Positions 11,846-20,058 of a stretch of 64,000 nt of DNA are shown piece after piece. The position numbers were made by a program, and so were the translations under genes. Position 1 is the first letter of the stretch, and every line of letters starts with the position of its first letter. The notes beneath the pieces were generated by a model. That model ran no database searches and had not been told where the DNA came from. It saw only the letters and a list, made by a program, of their open reading frames with translations. This DNA comes from Pyropia yezoensis (taxonomy: Eukaryota > Rhodophyta > Bangiophyceae > Bangiales > Bangiaceae): positions 29,674,894 to 29,738,893 of the forward strand of contig CM020618.1 of the NCBI GenBank assembly GCA_009829735.1, in the 5' to 3' direction.

Positions 11846-13570
11846 TTACGCGTTTCCCGAAGATGAGGAATCAGAGGAGCTCCCCTTGGGGGAACTCGGT
11901 CGATCTACCTTCCCCTTTGGGGAGGGCGTGACCGCAGCAATTGCCCCGCCAGTGCGGGCGGAGTCTCGGGCCTCCTTGCGCTCCGCGCGCGCCTTGGCCA
12001 TCTGTGCTCGAGTCGCCTCCGGGAGGTGTGGACAATTTGACATCCAGTGGGAGGTACTATTGCAGACGTGGCAGGGGAAGAGTTCCCGCTTCCCGTCCGT
12101 CCATCTGGACCCCCCAGAGGGTCGATAATCCTTGCGGGGAGAGCCAGAGGCCTCCCCCACTTCCTGGGGTGACGACGTAACAGCCGCCAGAGCCCGACGC
12201 GCCATGCGGCGAGCGTTACGCTCCGCGTCTTCTTTAGCCTTTAACTCCTTGGCGACGGCTTGAACCCGCCGCCGGAAATCTCCTGCCCGTCGGGCATACT
12301 GTACCACCAGCTCAATAGGAGCATGAGGGTGGTCAGCCACGTAGTTCCGTACCTCGTGCCGAATTTCCCACCAGGTGCCCTGCATAAAGCGGGCTCGGAC
12401 CTGGCCCGAGGTTTGTATATATCCACACTTCGCGTGGAGTTCCATGAGGCGGCGGTGGAACGCCGTCTCTGTCTCATCCTCCTCTTGGGAGGCACCATTA
12501 AAAATGGCCTCCTGTTCATTCAGGAGATGCTCATCTGCGTACGCGCGCAGAAGCCAATTCACCAGTTCCAAATAGGAGGTCACCTCCCCAGTGCGCCGGC
12601 CGTCATCGACGGACGGGCGAATTCGATAAAGGTCCCTCTTCAAGGGATCCTTAGTAAATTCCGGGAGGAGAAGCAAAGCTCGCCCCTCTGAGAGGCCGTT
12701 ATCATTTGCCGCTTTTACGAAGCGGTTAAGAAATTCGAAGACTCCCAGAGGAGGGTCTCCCCCCCATTCACAATCGCGACCAAATATACTGGCCAGGTCC
12801 TTTCGCTTGTTACCCAGGCCTTGGGCCTCGGCTCCCGATACTCGGTTGTCCTTGTTCTTGAGAGCATATGTCTCACAGTCCAGCAGGCTCGCATAACGAT
12901 CGTCTGCCGGAATAATTTTGGGGGGAATCTCCCGTAGGGGGACTCGCCCCGGTCCTGCCTGAGCGGAAACCGCTCGGACTACAGGTCGCGGGCGCCGACG
13001 GCGCTCGGGAGGCGAAGCCTCCCCTCCGGAATAATCCGAAGTCGACTCAGATGAAGAACTGGGCTGCCGGCCACGCTGGCGCTCCCGCTTCTTTACACTT
13101 TGCTCCACAAAACTCAACCGTTGGTTGAGTGGAGTCAGCAGGCCGCTAACAGCCTCCACCATCGCTTTCTTCCAATCCTCCGTAGGAGTATCCGATCCAG
13201 GGGCCACAAACGCTCGAGGTGTCTCCTTAGGAGACGATGCCACCGTGAGGGGAACCGGAGGGGTGGGCGTTCCCTCAGAATCCACCCCCGCAAAGGGGAG
13301 AATCCCAGGAAAATTGCCGAAGCCGGTTGAATGCCCTCCCTCGCGCTTCCCGCGCGGCTGGGAATACGGTTCGCCCGATGGGCCTTCCGAACCAATTTCC
13401 AGCGGGGGTAGCCGGGTAGTCACCCTACGGGTGGCCAGGTCATCAACTCCAGCCCCTTGGGCGCGCGGAGGAGCAGCGCCTCCAATCGCGCTCTCCTTCG
13501 TCACGGATGAACCGCCCTCCAGGACTCCCGTCTCCCCCTGAGGGGGATGCTGCTCGTTATCAGACATCAC
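11846..13570 (-). CDS. Element A gag-like open frame
   Basis: This is an open frame of 574 codons just upstream of pol on the same strand. It has a charged, Ser/Pro-rich N-terminal part, a helical central region typical of Gypsy gag, and near the end a zinc knuckle of CCHC type (CHVCNSTSHWMSNCPH). Pol begins 62 bases after it. It looks whole. Confidence 0.85.
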   Translation of the reverse strand: MMSDNEQHPPQGETGVLEGGSSVTKESAIGGAAPPRAQGAGVDDLATRRVTTRLPPLEIGSEGPSGEPYSQPRGKREGGHSTGFGNFPGILPFAGVDSEGTPTPPVPLTVASSPKETPRAFVAPGSDTPTEDWKKAMVEAVSGLLTPLNQRLSFVEQSVKKRERQRGRQPSSSSESTSDYSGGEASPPERRRRPRPVVRAVSAQAGPGRVPLREIPPKIIPADDRYASLLDCETYALKNKDNRVSGAEAQGLGNKRKDLASIFGRDCEWGGDPPLGVFEFLNRFVKAANDNGLSEGRALLLLPEFTKDPLKRDLYRIRPSVDDGRRTGEVTSYLELVNWLLRAYADEHLLNEQEAIFNGASQEEDETETAFHRRLMELHAKCGYIQTSGQVRARFMQGTWWEIRHEVRNYVADHPHAPIELVVQYARRAGDFRRRVQAVAKELKAKEDAERNARRMARRALAAVTSSPQEVGEASGSPRKDYRPSGGSRWTDGKRELFPCHVCNSTSHWMSNCPHLPEATRAQMAKARAERKEARDSARTGGAIAAVTPSPKGKVDRPSSPKGSSSDSSSSGNA

Positions 13571-13664
13571 TACAACCGCGTTCCCTTAGGGAAGACAGAG
13601 CACAACCACAGAAAGAGTACGAAGAAGGGGTAGACCCCTTTGGCCAGAAGGAACCTAGTCCCCT

Positions 13665-13681
13665 CCCCCGCTGATCCACCA
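13665..13681 (-). other. Primer-binding site of element A
   Basis: Two bases inside the 5' LTR the minus strand reads TGGTGGATCAGCGGGGG. It starts with TGG as expected for pairing to a tRNA 3' CCA end. The tRNA species was not identified. It resembles the site of element B at 18525-18541, differing at three positions. Confidence 0.7.
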
Positions 13682-13683
13682 AA

Positions 13684-14373
13684 TGTAGTGGTTTTACGTA
13701 CCTTAGGCGCGTAGCACCCAGAACACACAGAGAAACAACCCACCAAGAACGCGGGGAGACAGGAGAGATACCGAACCGCCGACCGCCTGGCTGGTTCACG
13801 CGGGGATCCGCGACCAGGACGACAGTGTTCAAGCACACGCAAGTCTGTTTTTTTCGAAGGGGGAAGCAACGCGCACCCCCACGCACACTCTTACCCTCTC
13901 TCACCCGCACCCAGCAACCCTCCAACCCGGGCCACGTGCGAGCCAATCAAAACCCTCCAACATGTCCGGAGGGCCCCCTCCCCCACGGATCATCCCTGCC
14001 AGCGGGGCAGGAATCTCCAAGATACGGGGAAGAGGAGCCCCGCCGGACATCAGTGCCAACACTCAAGATCTCCCCAATCTCACAATCACGCAAAATACAC
14101 AATCAAAATCCAAACCCCAAATGCATCCCATCCCGGAATATTGACCAATGGCCAATTCCGGTCAGGGGAAATTCCCATACACTGGAAATCCCAACATGGG
14201 CTCCAGAACCAATGGCGACCCGGTCCCATCTCCATAGGAGGGGACCAATCGGAAGCCAGTAAAATCCCAAGGGGCCAAATCGGCCCCGTCCTCCTCACTA
14301 GGAAGGTGGGCACAGGGGTACGACGCGATCTCTTCGAGGTCCCCCCACGTGGAGGGCCCATAGGGTCCCTACA
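13684..14373 (-). repeat. 5' LTR of element A (690 bp)
   Basis: The LTR starts TGTAG and ends CTACA, with gag and the primer-binding site on its left side. On its right the sequence changes abruptly to the reverse-transcriptase region of another element, which fixes the boundary. The matching 3' LTR would lie in or beyond the gap at 7955-8454. Confidence 0.85.
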
Positions 14374-15618
14374 AGGGGGCTTCAGCAGAAGGTCCCGAAG
14401 AGTCTCAAAGGATTCCTGCTCCACCCGACTTGGGGGATGCAGATTCTTCGGTAGCGTCGAGCTAACTAGCTCATTCAGCGGCTTCGCCACCTTGGCGACG
14501 CCCTTGGTGAAACATCGGTACACGTTACACATCCCGAGGAAGCTCCTAATATGGGTCTGGGTCCGGGGGTACTGAGCCTTACGAATGGCCCTCAAGTTCT
14601 TCTCGTTGACACTGAGGCGCCCCGGACGACCAACATGTCCCAAGTATTCCACCTCTTGAGTGAAGAGGTGGCACTTACTCGCCATCAGTGGCACACCGGC
14701 GTCAGCAAGTAGCTTGAACACCTGACCAAGATGGCCAATGTGCTCCTCCGGACTTCGGGAGAACACAATGATATCGTCTAGGTACACAAGACAGATCTGC
14801 CACCGTACTCCGGCCAGAATCATGTCCATGGCGCTGGAAAGTTGCCGGCGCGGCGCACAGTCCAAGCGGTAGTCGTTTGCACAGGTAGGCACCACAGTGA
14901 CAGGTAAAGGTAGTTTTATGCCTGTCTTCCGGGGCAATGGGAATTTGCCAGTACCCCGCGTTACAGTCCAGGGCAGAGAACACGTTTGCCTCCCCCAGAG
15001 AGTCCAGACAGTCATCCATCCTAGGTAGGGGATAACTGTCCTTCACCGTGCTCTCGTTGAGCTTACGGTAGTCGATACAGAACCGTGTGGTCCCATCAAC
15101 TTTGGGGACAATAACCACCGGGCTCGCCCACTCGGCGTTGCTGGCCTCGATCACATTGAGGGCCTCCATGCGAGCGACTTGCTCCTTGATGAGGGCCCTT
15201 GAACGGGGCCCTCCCCTATACGGTTGTTGGCGTATAGGGGGTGCACCGGGTTTCAACTCGATCCGGTGTTGGGTGGCTCTCATGAGTCCCAATTGACCAT
15301 CCCACAACTTGTGATATTGGTCCAAGAGGCGTTCAACTTGAACCCTCAACCTGGGTGGAACACTCTCCATGTTCACATGGGGCCGAGGAGAGGCGGCCGG
15401 CTTGGCTTGGTGCTTCTCCTTTCTGGGCATCGGGCCGCTACTCGCGCCCGCGTTGAGGGTGACCGCTACTACCGGTCCCTCATGTTGGTCGATATAGCCG
15501 AACTTGGCTCCCGACTTGAAGTACTTGGGTGGAGAGCTCAGATTCATCACCTGAACCTTCCACGGGACTCCGGCTTTGGGGTCCATCATGCCGAGGGCAA
15601 AATGCACTTGGTGCTTAC
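14374..15618 (-). mobile_element. Fossil Gypsy pol fragment (start of RT to RNase H edge)
   Basis: The minus strand encodes a reverse transcriptase related to but distinct from that of element A, with RFCIDYRKLNESTVKDSYPL, then ALDCNAGYWQIPIAPEDRH, and LVYLDDIIVFSRSPEEH. It is cut on the left by the insertion of element A. On the right, at 15618, it joins a tip of an LTR. It is broken in about one or two places. The part that should continue beyond element A is not seen, because the gap intervenes. Confidence 0.85.
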
Positions 15619-15655
15619 TGTGGCAGTATTGACCCCCAGGTAGGGGTGCAACACT
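15619..15655 (+). repeat. Tip of a B/C-family LTR at a pol junction
   Basis: The sequence starting TGTGGCAGTATTGACCCCCA is the reverse complement of the last bases of the LTRs at 18544-19012 and 19250-19717. Only about 28-36 bases remain. It separates the pol fragment on its left from the protease region of element B on its right. Confidence 0.8.
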
Positions 15656-16481
15656 TGGGCCACGAGCTCAGGTTCATAACCTGGATCCTCCACGGAACCC
15701 CGGCTTTGGAGTTCATCGTGCCAAGGGCAACATGCACTTGGTGCTTGCGAGCAAGACGGGGGTGAGGGTGCACCAACCCGTTCCCCGTATAATCAGTTAC
15801 AACGTCAACGTGCGCCACCGAGTTGGGGGGCAACGTGACTTTACGGGCTAAACGCAGGGTAGCAGTGAACCCTTCTCTCACGGACCAAACAGGCTTCGAC
15901 TGTGAGACTGTCACAGGAGCCACAGACTTTCCCTTGCCAAGGACGGGGATGGTCTCCCCATTCATCAACTTGACCCAATACTCAGGGCCACAAATCAAAG
16001 GCACTTGTGTTACAACATAAGGGGTACCCAGAAGCAGGGGTACCGATATATTCTCAACTACTCCATAGGTCTCGTCGACGTCATGGGTTCCCAACCTAGT
16101 TGGTAGGGTCACGGCACCAGCGATGGGACGTACCCCACCATTGATGTCGACCAGCTGGTCAGCTTTAGACTTCCAGCGTTGGAGCTTCATCTCCTTGGGT
16201 AATAGCGACTTGCGTATCAAGGAGGCTCCTGAACCAGTATCAAGTACGATACGGGCACAACAGGCACGGCCGGGGGCTAGTTGCACCCGTCCAGCCACCT
16301 GGATGTTCTCACCCGTCAGCACCGCGATGACCCGACGTGGGTTTACGTTCTTGGGGAGTCCCACCCGAGGTGGGCGGACTCCCTTAGGTCGCCGCAGTAT
16401 CCGGCACGGTTGATTCGTCCTCTCGACCCACTTGGCCGAGGCTGCCGTTGTGAGCTTCGGACGGCCAGCTCCAACGGTCAT
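15656..16481 (-). CDS. Element B pol start with aspartic protease
   Basis: The open frame overlaps the end of gag by four bases, a usual arrangement in this group. It contains the protease active-site stretch IVLDTGSGASLIRKSLLP and a long linker to the RT, then runs into the LTR tip. A fossil fragment. Confidence 0.85.
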
Positions 16482-18448
16482 TCGTTTCCCGCCGACTTGG
16501 CGTCTGAATCTGAGGGCGAGGGGGAAGACGACGAGTCCGAGGACGACGTGTCCGCCTCCTCCGCCGAGGGTGTAGCAACCGCCACTACCGGTCGAAGTCC
16601 ACCCTCGCGGCGTGAACGTACTTCGTTCGTAGCCGACTTTTTACTCGCATTCCTAACAAGTTGTTGGATGCGTTTACTCAACTTGGGGAAATCATATGCC
16701 CAGTGTCCATCGGAGTTGCAGTTCCAACACCGATGGTCAGTTCCTGGAGGGGTCCTCCCGACTGGGGAAGACGAAGAGGTACCCTGGGAAGTTCCCACGG
16801 CAGCTACCACCCTTTCCTTGCGGATTCGGCGTGCCTCTCTCAACTCTCTGGCCTGGCGCGCCTCCTCGCGTTCCTTGGCCAGCTCGGCCTGACGCTCCTG
16901 GCGTTGTTCCTCCCGCAACTTGCGGTAGGCCTTACCTCTGCGGTAGGCGAACCTAGCCAACTCGGCCAGGGTCGCCCGGGCAGTGTTATGCTCCCGGGTC
17001 TCCATCCGGACTGACCAATGGAGTCCCTCCACAAACCGACTCTTCACCACAGCTTGTGGATGAAGGAACCCACAAAGATTGTTGAGCTTACGAACTCGCT
17101 CCGCAAAGGACAACTCGTCCTCAGGCTCTTCCTGGTGAGCTTGGGTAAACTCCTCAACTTGAGAAGCCAACGCTGCTTCATCCACCATGGCTCGCAACAA
17201 CCAGTTGACGAGCTCCAAATAGGACGTCACCTCACCAGCACCTTCACTTGAGTAACTGGGCATGACGGACATAAGTTCTGTCCGCAGGTCGCCCTTCGTA
17301 AACTCCTGTAGCGTATAGACAGCCATGCCTTCACTTATGGCATTGTCGTCACAGGCTTTTGTGAAACGACGTAGAAACGCAAAGACACGGGGGGGGGGAG
17401 TTCCATCCCACTCCGCTTTGTGCCCAAAAGAGTGAAGTGCATTCTTCTTGGCACGGCCCATGGCTCGGGCCTGGTCAGGACCATACGCCACCGACTTGTT
17501 GAGGAGGGCGTAGGTCTCACAATCAAAGATCCTCTGGTAGACCGGGTTGGCTACCTGGATCTTCGGCGGCACCTCACGTTGAGGGAAAAGCCGCTGTGGC
17601 ACTGGGGTAAGTTGACCAACAGTGCCTGTCGTCTGTCGCGGCGAGCTTGGTGTAGCCGCCGGCGTTTCTGAGGGGAACTCCCCCGTGAAGGGCGTACGCC
17701 CCACCGAGAATGGTGTGGCTCCCTCGTTGGGAGTCACAGGGGTCGCCCCCTGTTCGGGGCGACCCGAGATAGGCGTCAGGAGGGATTCCCCCTGCGCCTG
17801 CGGGCTCGAAAGCCCCAATCCGGTCTGGACATTAAGGCCATCTGGCAAACTCGCCACAATCTGATTCAGAATAGTATTCGTCATCGTGACCACCAGGTCC
17901 GGCAAAGTCTGCCGCAACACATTGGTCGCCTCCCGACGGACAGTTTCCGCGAGGAGTGGATCGTCGACTCCAGTTGAGTCTCGGTCCGCGTCCGGGAGTC
18001 CACCTGAGGGGTAACCACGATCCTCAAGGGTGTCAACCGGGGGCATGGGCGCGAGCCCATCGCCGACCAACGGAGGTCCGCTGTCTTCCGAAAGCCTAGT
18101 CGGCGACGGCTCCAAGCCAAAGTTGGCTCCAACCCGAGTGGAACCCGCGAGGACAGTCTTCTCACCTTCGGACGTGCCCGTTGAGTGTACCACGCGGTGG
18201 CCAGACTTTGGCCCACCCACATCAGAAGTGTCACCCGAGTGAACTCCCGACTGAGTCAGGGTGGCCTGTTGCCCGCCCGCACTTCCAGTCCTACTGGCTT
18301 TAGGGACCTCTAGTCCCTCTGCGACCCCAGGTAAACCCTCCTGTGTCACACCAGTATTCGAAGGCACTGAAGTACGTGCGTCACCCGTGTACTCCCCGGA
18401 CGACGGGGGGTCCGAACTAGCCATGTTGGCTAACGATCCGTAGGACAC
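16478..18448 (-). CDS. Element B gag-like open frame
   Basis: This is an open frame of 656 codons. It has a Ser/Gly/Pro-rich N-terminal third, a helical core (from about QVANPVYQRIFDCETYALLN), a coiled, Arg/Glu-rich stretch (REEQRQERQAELAKEREEA), a knuckle-like CWNCNSDGHW near the end, and an acidic serine tail. The same core order is seen in element A gag, so the two families are related. It looks whole. Confidence 0.85.
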   Translation of the reverse strand: MSYGSLANMASSDPPSSGEYTGDARTSVPSNTGVTQEGLPGVAEGLEVPKASRTGSAGGQQATLTQSGVHSGDTSDVGGPKSGHRVVHSTGTSEGEKTVLAGSTRVGANFGLEPSPTRLSEDSGPPLVGDGLAPMPPVDTLEDRGYPSGGLPDADRDSTGVDDPLLAETVRREATNVLRQTLPDLVVTMTNTILNQIVASLPDGLNVQTGLGLSSPQAQGESLLTPISGRPEQGATPVTPNEGATPFSVGRTPFTGEFPSETPAATPSSPRQTTGTVGQLTPVPQRLFPQREVPPKIQVANPVYQRIFDCETYALLNKSVAYGPDQARAMGRAKKNALHSFGHKAEWDGTPPPRVFAFLRRFTKACDDNAISEGMAVYTLQEFTKGDLRTELMSVMPSYSSEGAGEVTSYLELVNWLLRAMVDEAALASQVEEFTQAHQEEPEDELSFAERVRKLNNLCGFLHPQAVVKSRFVEGLHWSVRMETREHNTARATLAELARFAYRRGKAYRKLREEQRQERQAELAKEREEARQARELREARRIRKERVVAAVGTSQGTSSSSPVGRTPPGTDHRCWNCNSDGHWAYDFPKLSKRIQQLVRNASKKSATNEVRSRREGGLRPVVAVATPSAEEADTSSSDSSSSPSPSDSDAKSAGNE

Positions 18449-18524
18449 GGTCCAAGTCCACCGTTCCTCTGAGACAGAGGGCCCCCTACACCCGGGTGCA
18501 CCCGGAGGTAAAGTTTACCGCTAT

Positions 18525-18541
18525 CCCCTGCTGCTCCACCA
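18525..18541 (-). other. Primer-binding site of element B
   Basis: On the minus strand, just inside the LTR, the sequence is TGGTGGAGCAGCAGGGG. It begins with TGG and differs from the element A site at three positions, so the primers may be related tRNAs. The tRNA was not identified. Confidence 0.7.
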
Positions 18542-18543
18542 AA

Positions 18544-19012
18544 TGTGACAAAAACCTCTCGCACACGCGACACCCAAGTTGGGGCCGTGTACAAAGGCTG
18601 CCTCCCGTGCCGGGGGAACCGGAAGAAGTGCAAGTCGCACTCACTCTGTCCCTGTTGTGGGGCAATCCCCCCACTGACAAACGAGAAGATGGTGTGTGGG
18701 CCAACAGTTTCTTGGACGGGACGGGGAAGCAAGGCCAAGCCCCGCTGTCCCTCCCCTTATCCCCCCAGGGTCTCCTCAGAATCTCGCCACTCGAAATCTC
18801 CCACCCCAGCACCTGCCCACCAGGGCACACGAAAATTCAAGACGATAAATGCAGAAAACCCTCAAATCCAAGTTGGATTTACTACTAAGTTAATTATCCC
18901 AAACTTAGGGAATATGGACCCAAATGCAGGGGGAGGAACGGGTCAGGCTAGTGGCCTGCCGCCCCTTGCATGGCACAAGTTGCCCCCCTACCTGGGGGTC
19001 AATACTGCCACA
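18544..19012 (-). repeat. 5' LTR of element B (469 bp)
   Basis: The LTR starts TGTGACA and ends GCCACA, with the primer-binding site on the left, so it is the 5' LTR of a minus-strand element. It is about 92-93 per cent identical by eye to the LTR at 19250-19717. On its right it abuts a pol fragment in plus orientation. Confidence 0.85.
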
Positions 19013-19249
19013 GTAAGCACCAAGTGCATTTTGCCCTTGGCATGATGGACCCCAAAGCCGGAGTCCCGTGGAAGGTTCAGGTGATGAATCTGAGCTCTCC
19101 ACCCAAGTACTTCAAGTCGGGAGCCAAGTTCGGCTATATCGACCAACATGAGGGACCAGTTGTAGCGGTCACCCTCAATGCGGGCGCGAGTAGCGACCCG
19201 AAGTCTGGAAAGGAGAAGCACCATGCCAAGCCGGCCGCCTCTCCTCGAC
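19013..19249 (+). mobile_element. Inverted pol fragment between two LTRs
   Basis: The plus strand encodes the protease-RT linker of the B/C family (FALGMMDPKAGVPWKVQVMN and on), also present on the minus strand at 15607-15390. It lies between two LTRs that both point the other way. Its left junction, an LTR end followed by GTAAGCACCAAGTG, is the same junction seen at 15618. Confidence 0.85.
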
Positions 19250-19717
19250 TGTGGCAAAAACCACTCGCACACACAGTACCCAAGTTGGGGCGGTGTGCGA
19301 GGGCTGCCTCCCGTGTCGGGGGAACCGGAAGAAGTGCAAGTCGCACACACTCTATCCCTGTTGTGGGGCAATCCCCCCACGGACAAACAAGATGATGGTG
19401 TGTGGTCCAACAGTTTCTTGGTCGGGACGGGGACGCAGGGCCAAGCCCCGCTGTCCCTCCCCTTATCCCCCCAGGGTCCACTCAGAATCTCGCCACTCAG
19501 AATCTCCCACCCCAGCACCTGCCCACCGGGCCACACGAAAATTCAAGACGATAAATGCAGAAAACCCTCAAATCCAAGTTGGATTTACTACTAAGCTAAC
19601 TATCCCGAACTTAGGGAATATGGACCCAAATGCAGGGGGAGGAACGGATCAGGCTAGTGGCCTGCCGCCCCTTGCATGGCACGTGTTGCCCCCTACCTGG
19701 GGGTCAATACTGCCACA
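19250..19717 (-). repeat. 3' LTR of element C (468 bp)
   Basis: It starts TGTGGC and ends GCCACA. No primer-binding site lies to its left, and a purine tract lies at its right edge on the minus strand, so it is a 3' LTR. Compared with the LTR of element B it differs at about 35 positions by eye, so the two do not belong to one young insertion. Confidence 0.85.
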
Positions 19718-19732
19718 CTCCCCTCTCCTCAG
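19718..19732 (-). other. Polypurine tract of element C
   Basis: The minus strand reads CTGAGGAGAGGGGAG directly before the LTR start TGTGG. This is the position and composition expected for plus-strand DNA priming in LTR retroelements. Confidence 0.7.
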
Positions 19733-20058
19733 TTCCGACCGACCCGGTCGGCCCTGTGAGGGGGTGCGTAAACGCACGTCTCGGCGTAGGGGGGGACGCG
19801 ACTTGCTGTCCCCCCTTGAGTACGTAACGCGGATGTGGAGGCGGTCACGTTGGCCGCCCCTCTCCTCAAGCTTGCCCACTTGGCAGCTTGCTCTCCTCGG
19901 TTCACACCTCACCACCACCACCACTTCTCCTTCACCTTACACGGGGCCACCCCACGCTGGGGAGGCCACCCGTTTACCCACGATCCGAGTCCCCCTCAAC
20001 TCGAGGCGGGTCTCGTGCCGCGATAGCCAGGACGTCTCTCCCCAACTTGGGGAGAGCC

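Larger units (their letters stand above)
8455..14373 (-). mobile_element. Gypsy-type LTR retroelement A, fossil, 3' part missing at the gap
   Basis: The element runs on the minus strand: 5' LTR (13684-14373), primer-binding site, gag, then pol with protease, reverse transcriptase, RNase H and integrase. It is cut off at the gap, so its 3' end and 3' LTR are not seen. Pol is open for most of its length but the element is broken, with about two breaks in the integrase part. Its right LTR abuts the reverse-transcriptase region of another element, so A inserted into that older copy. The mostly open frames suggest a fairly young fossil. Its DNA is less GC-rich than the flanking host sequence. Confidence 0.9.
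15656..19012 (-). mobile_element. Gypsy-type LTR retroelement B, fossil, 5' half
   Basis: On the minus strand this has a 5' LTR (18544-19012), a primer-binding site, a gag frame and a protease frame, and is cut off at the LTR tip near 15655. LTR similarity shows that it belongs to the same family as element C. The gag frame looks whole. The element as a whole is incomplete because everything after the protease region is missing or replaced. Confidence 0.85.
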
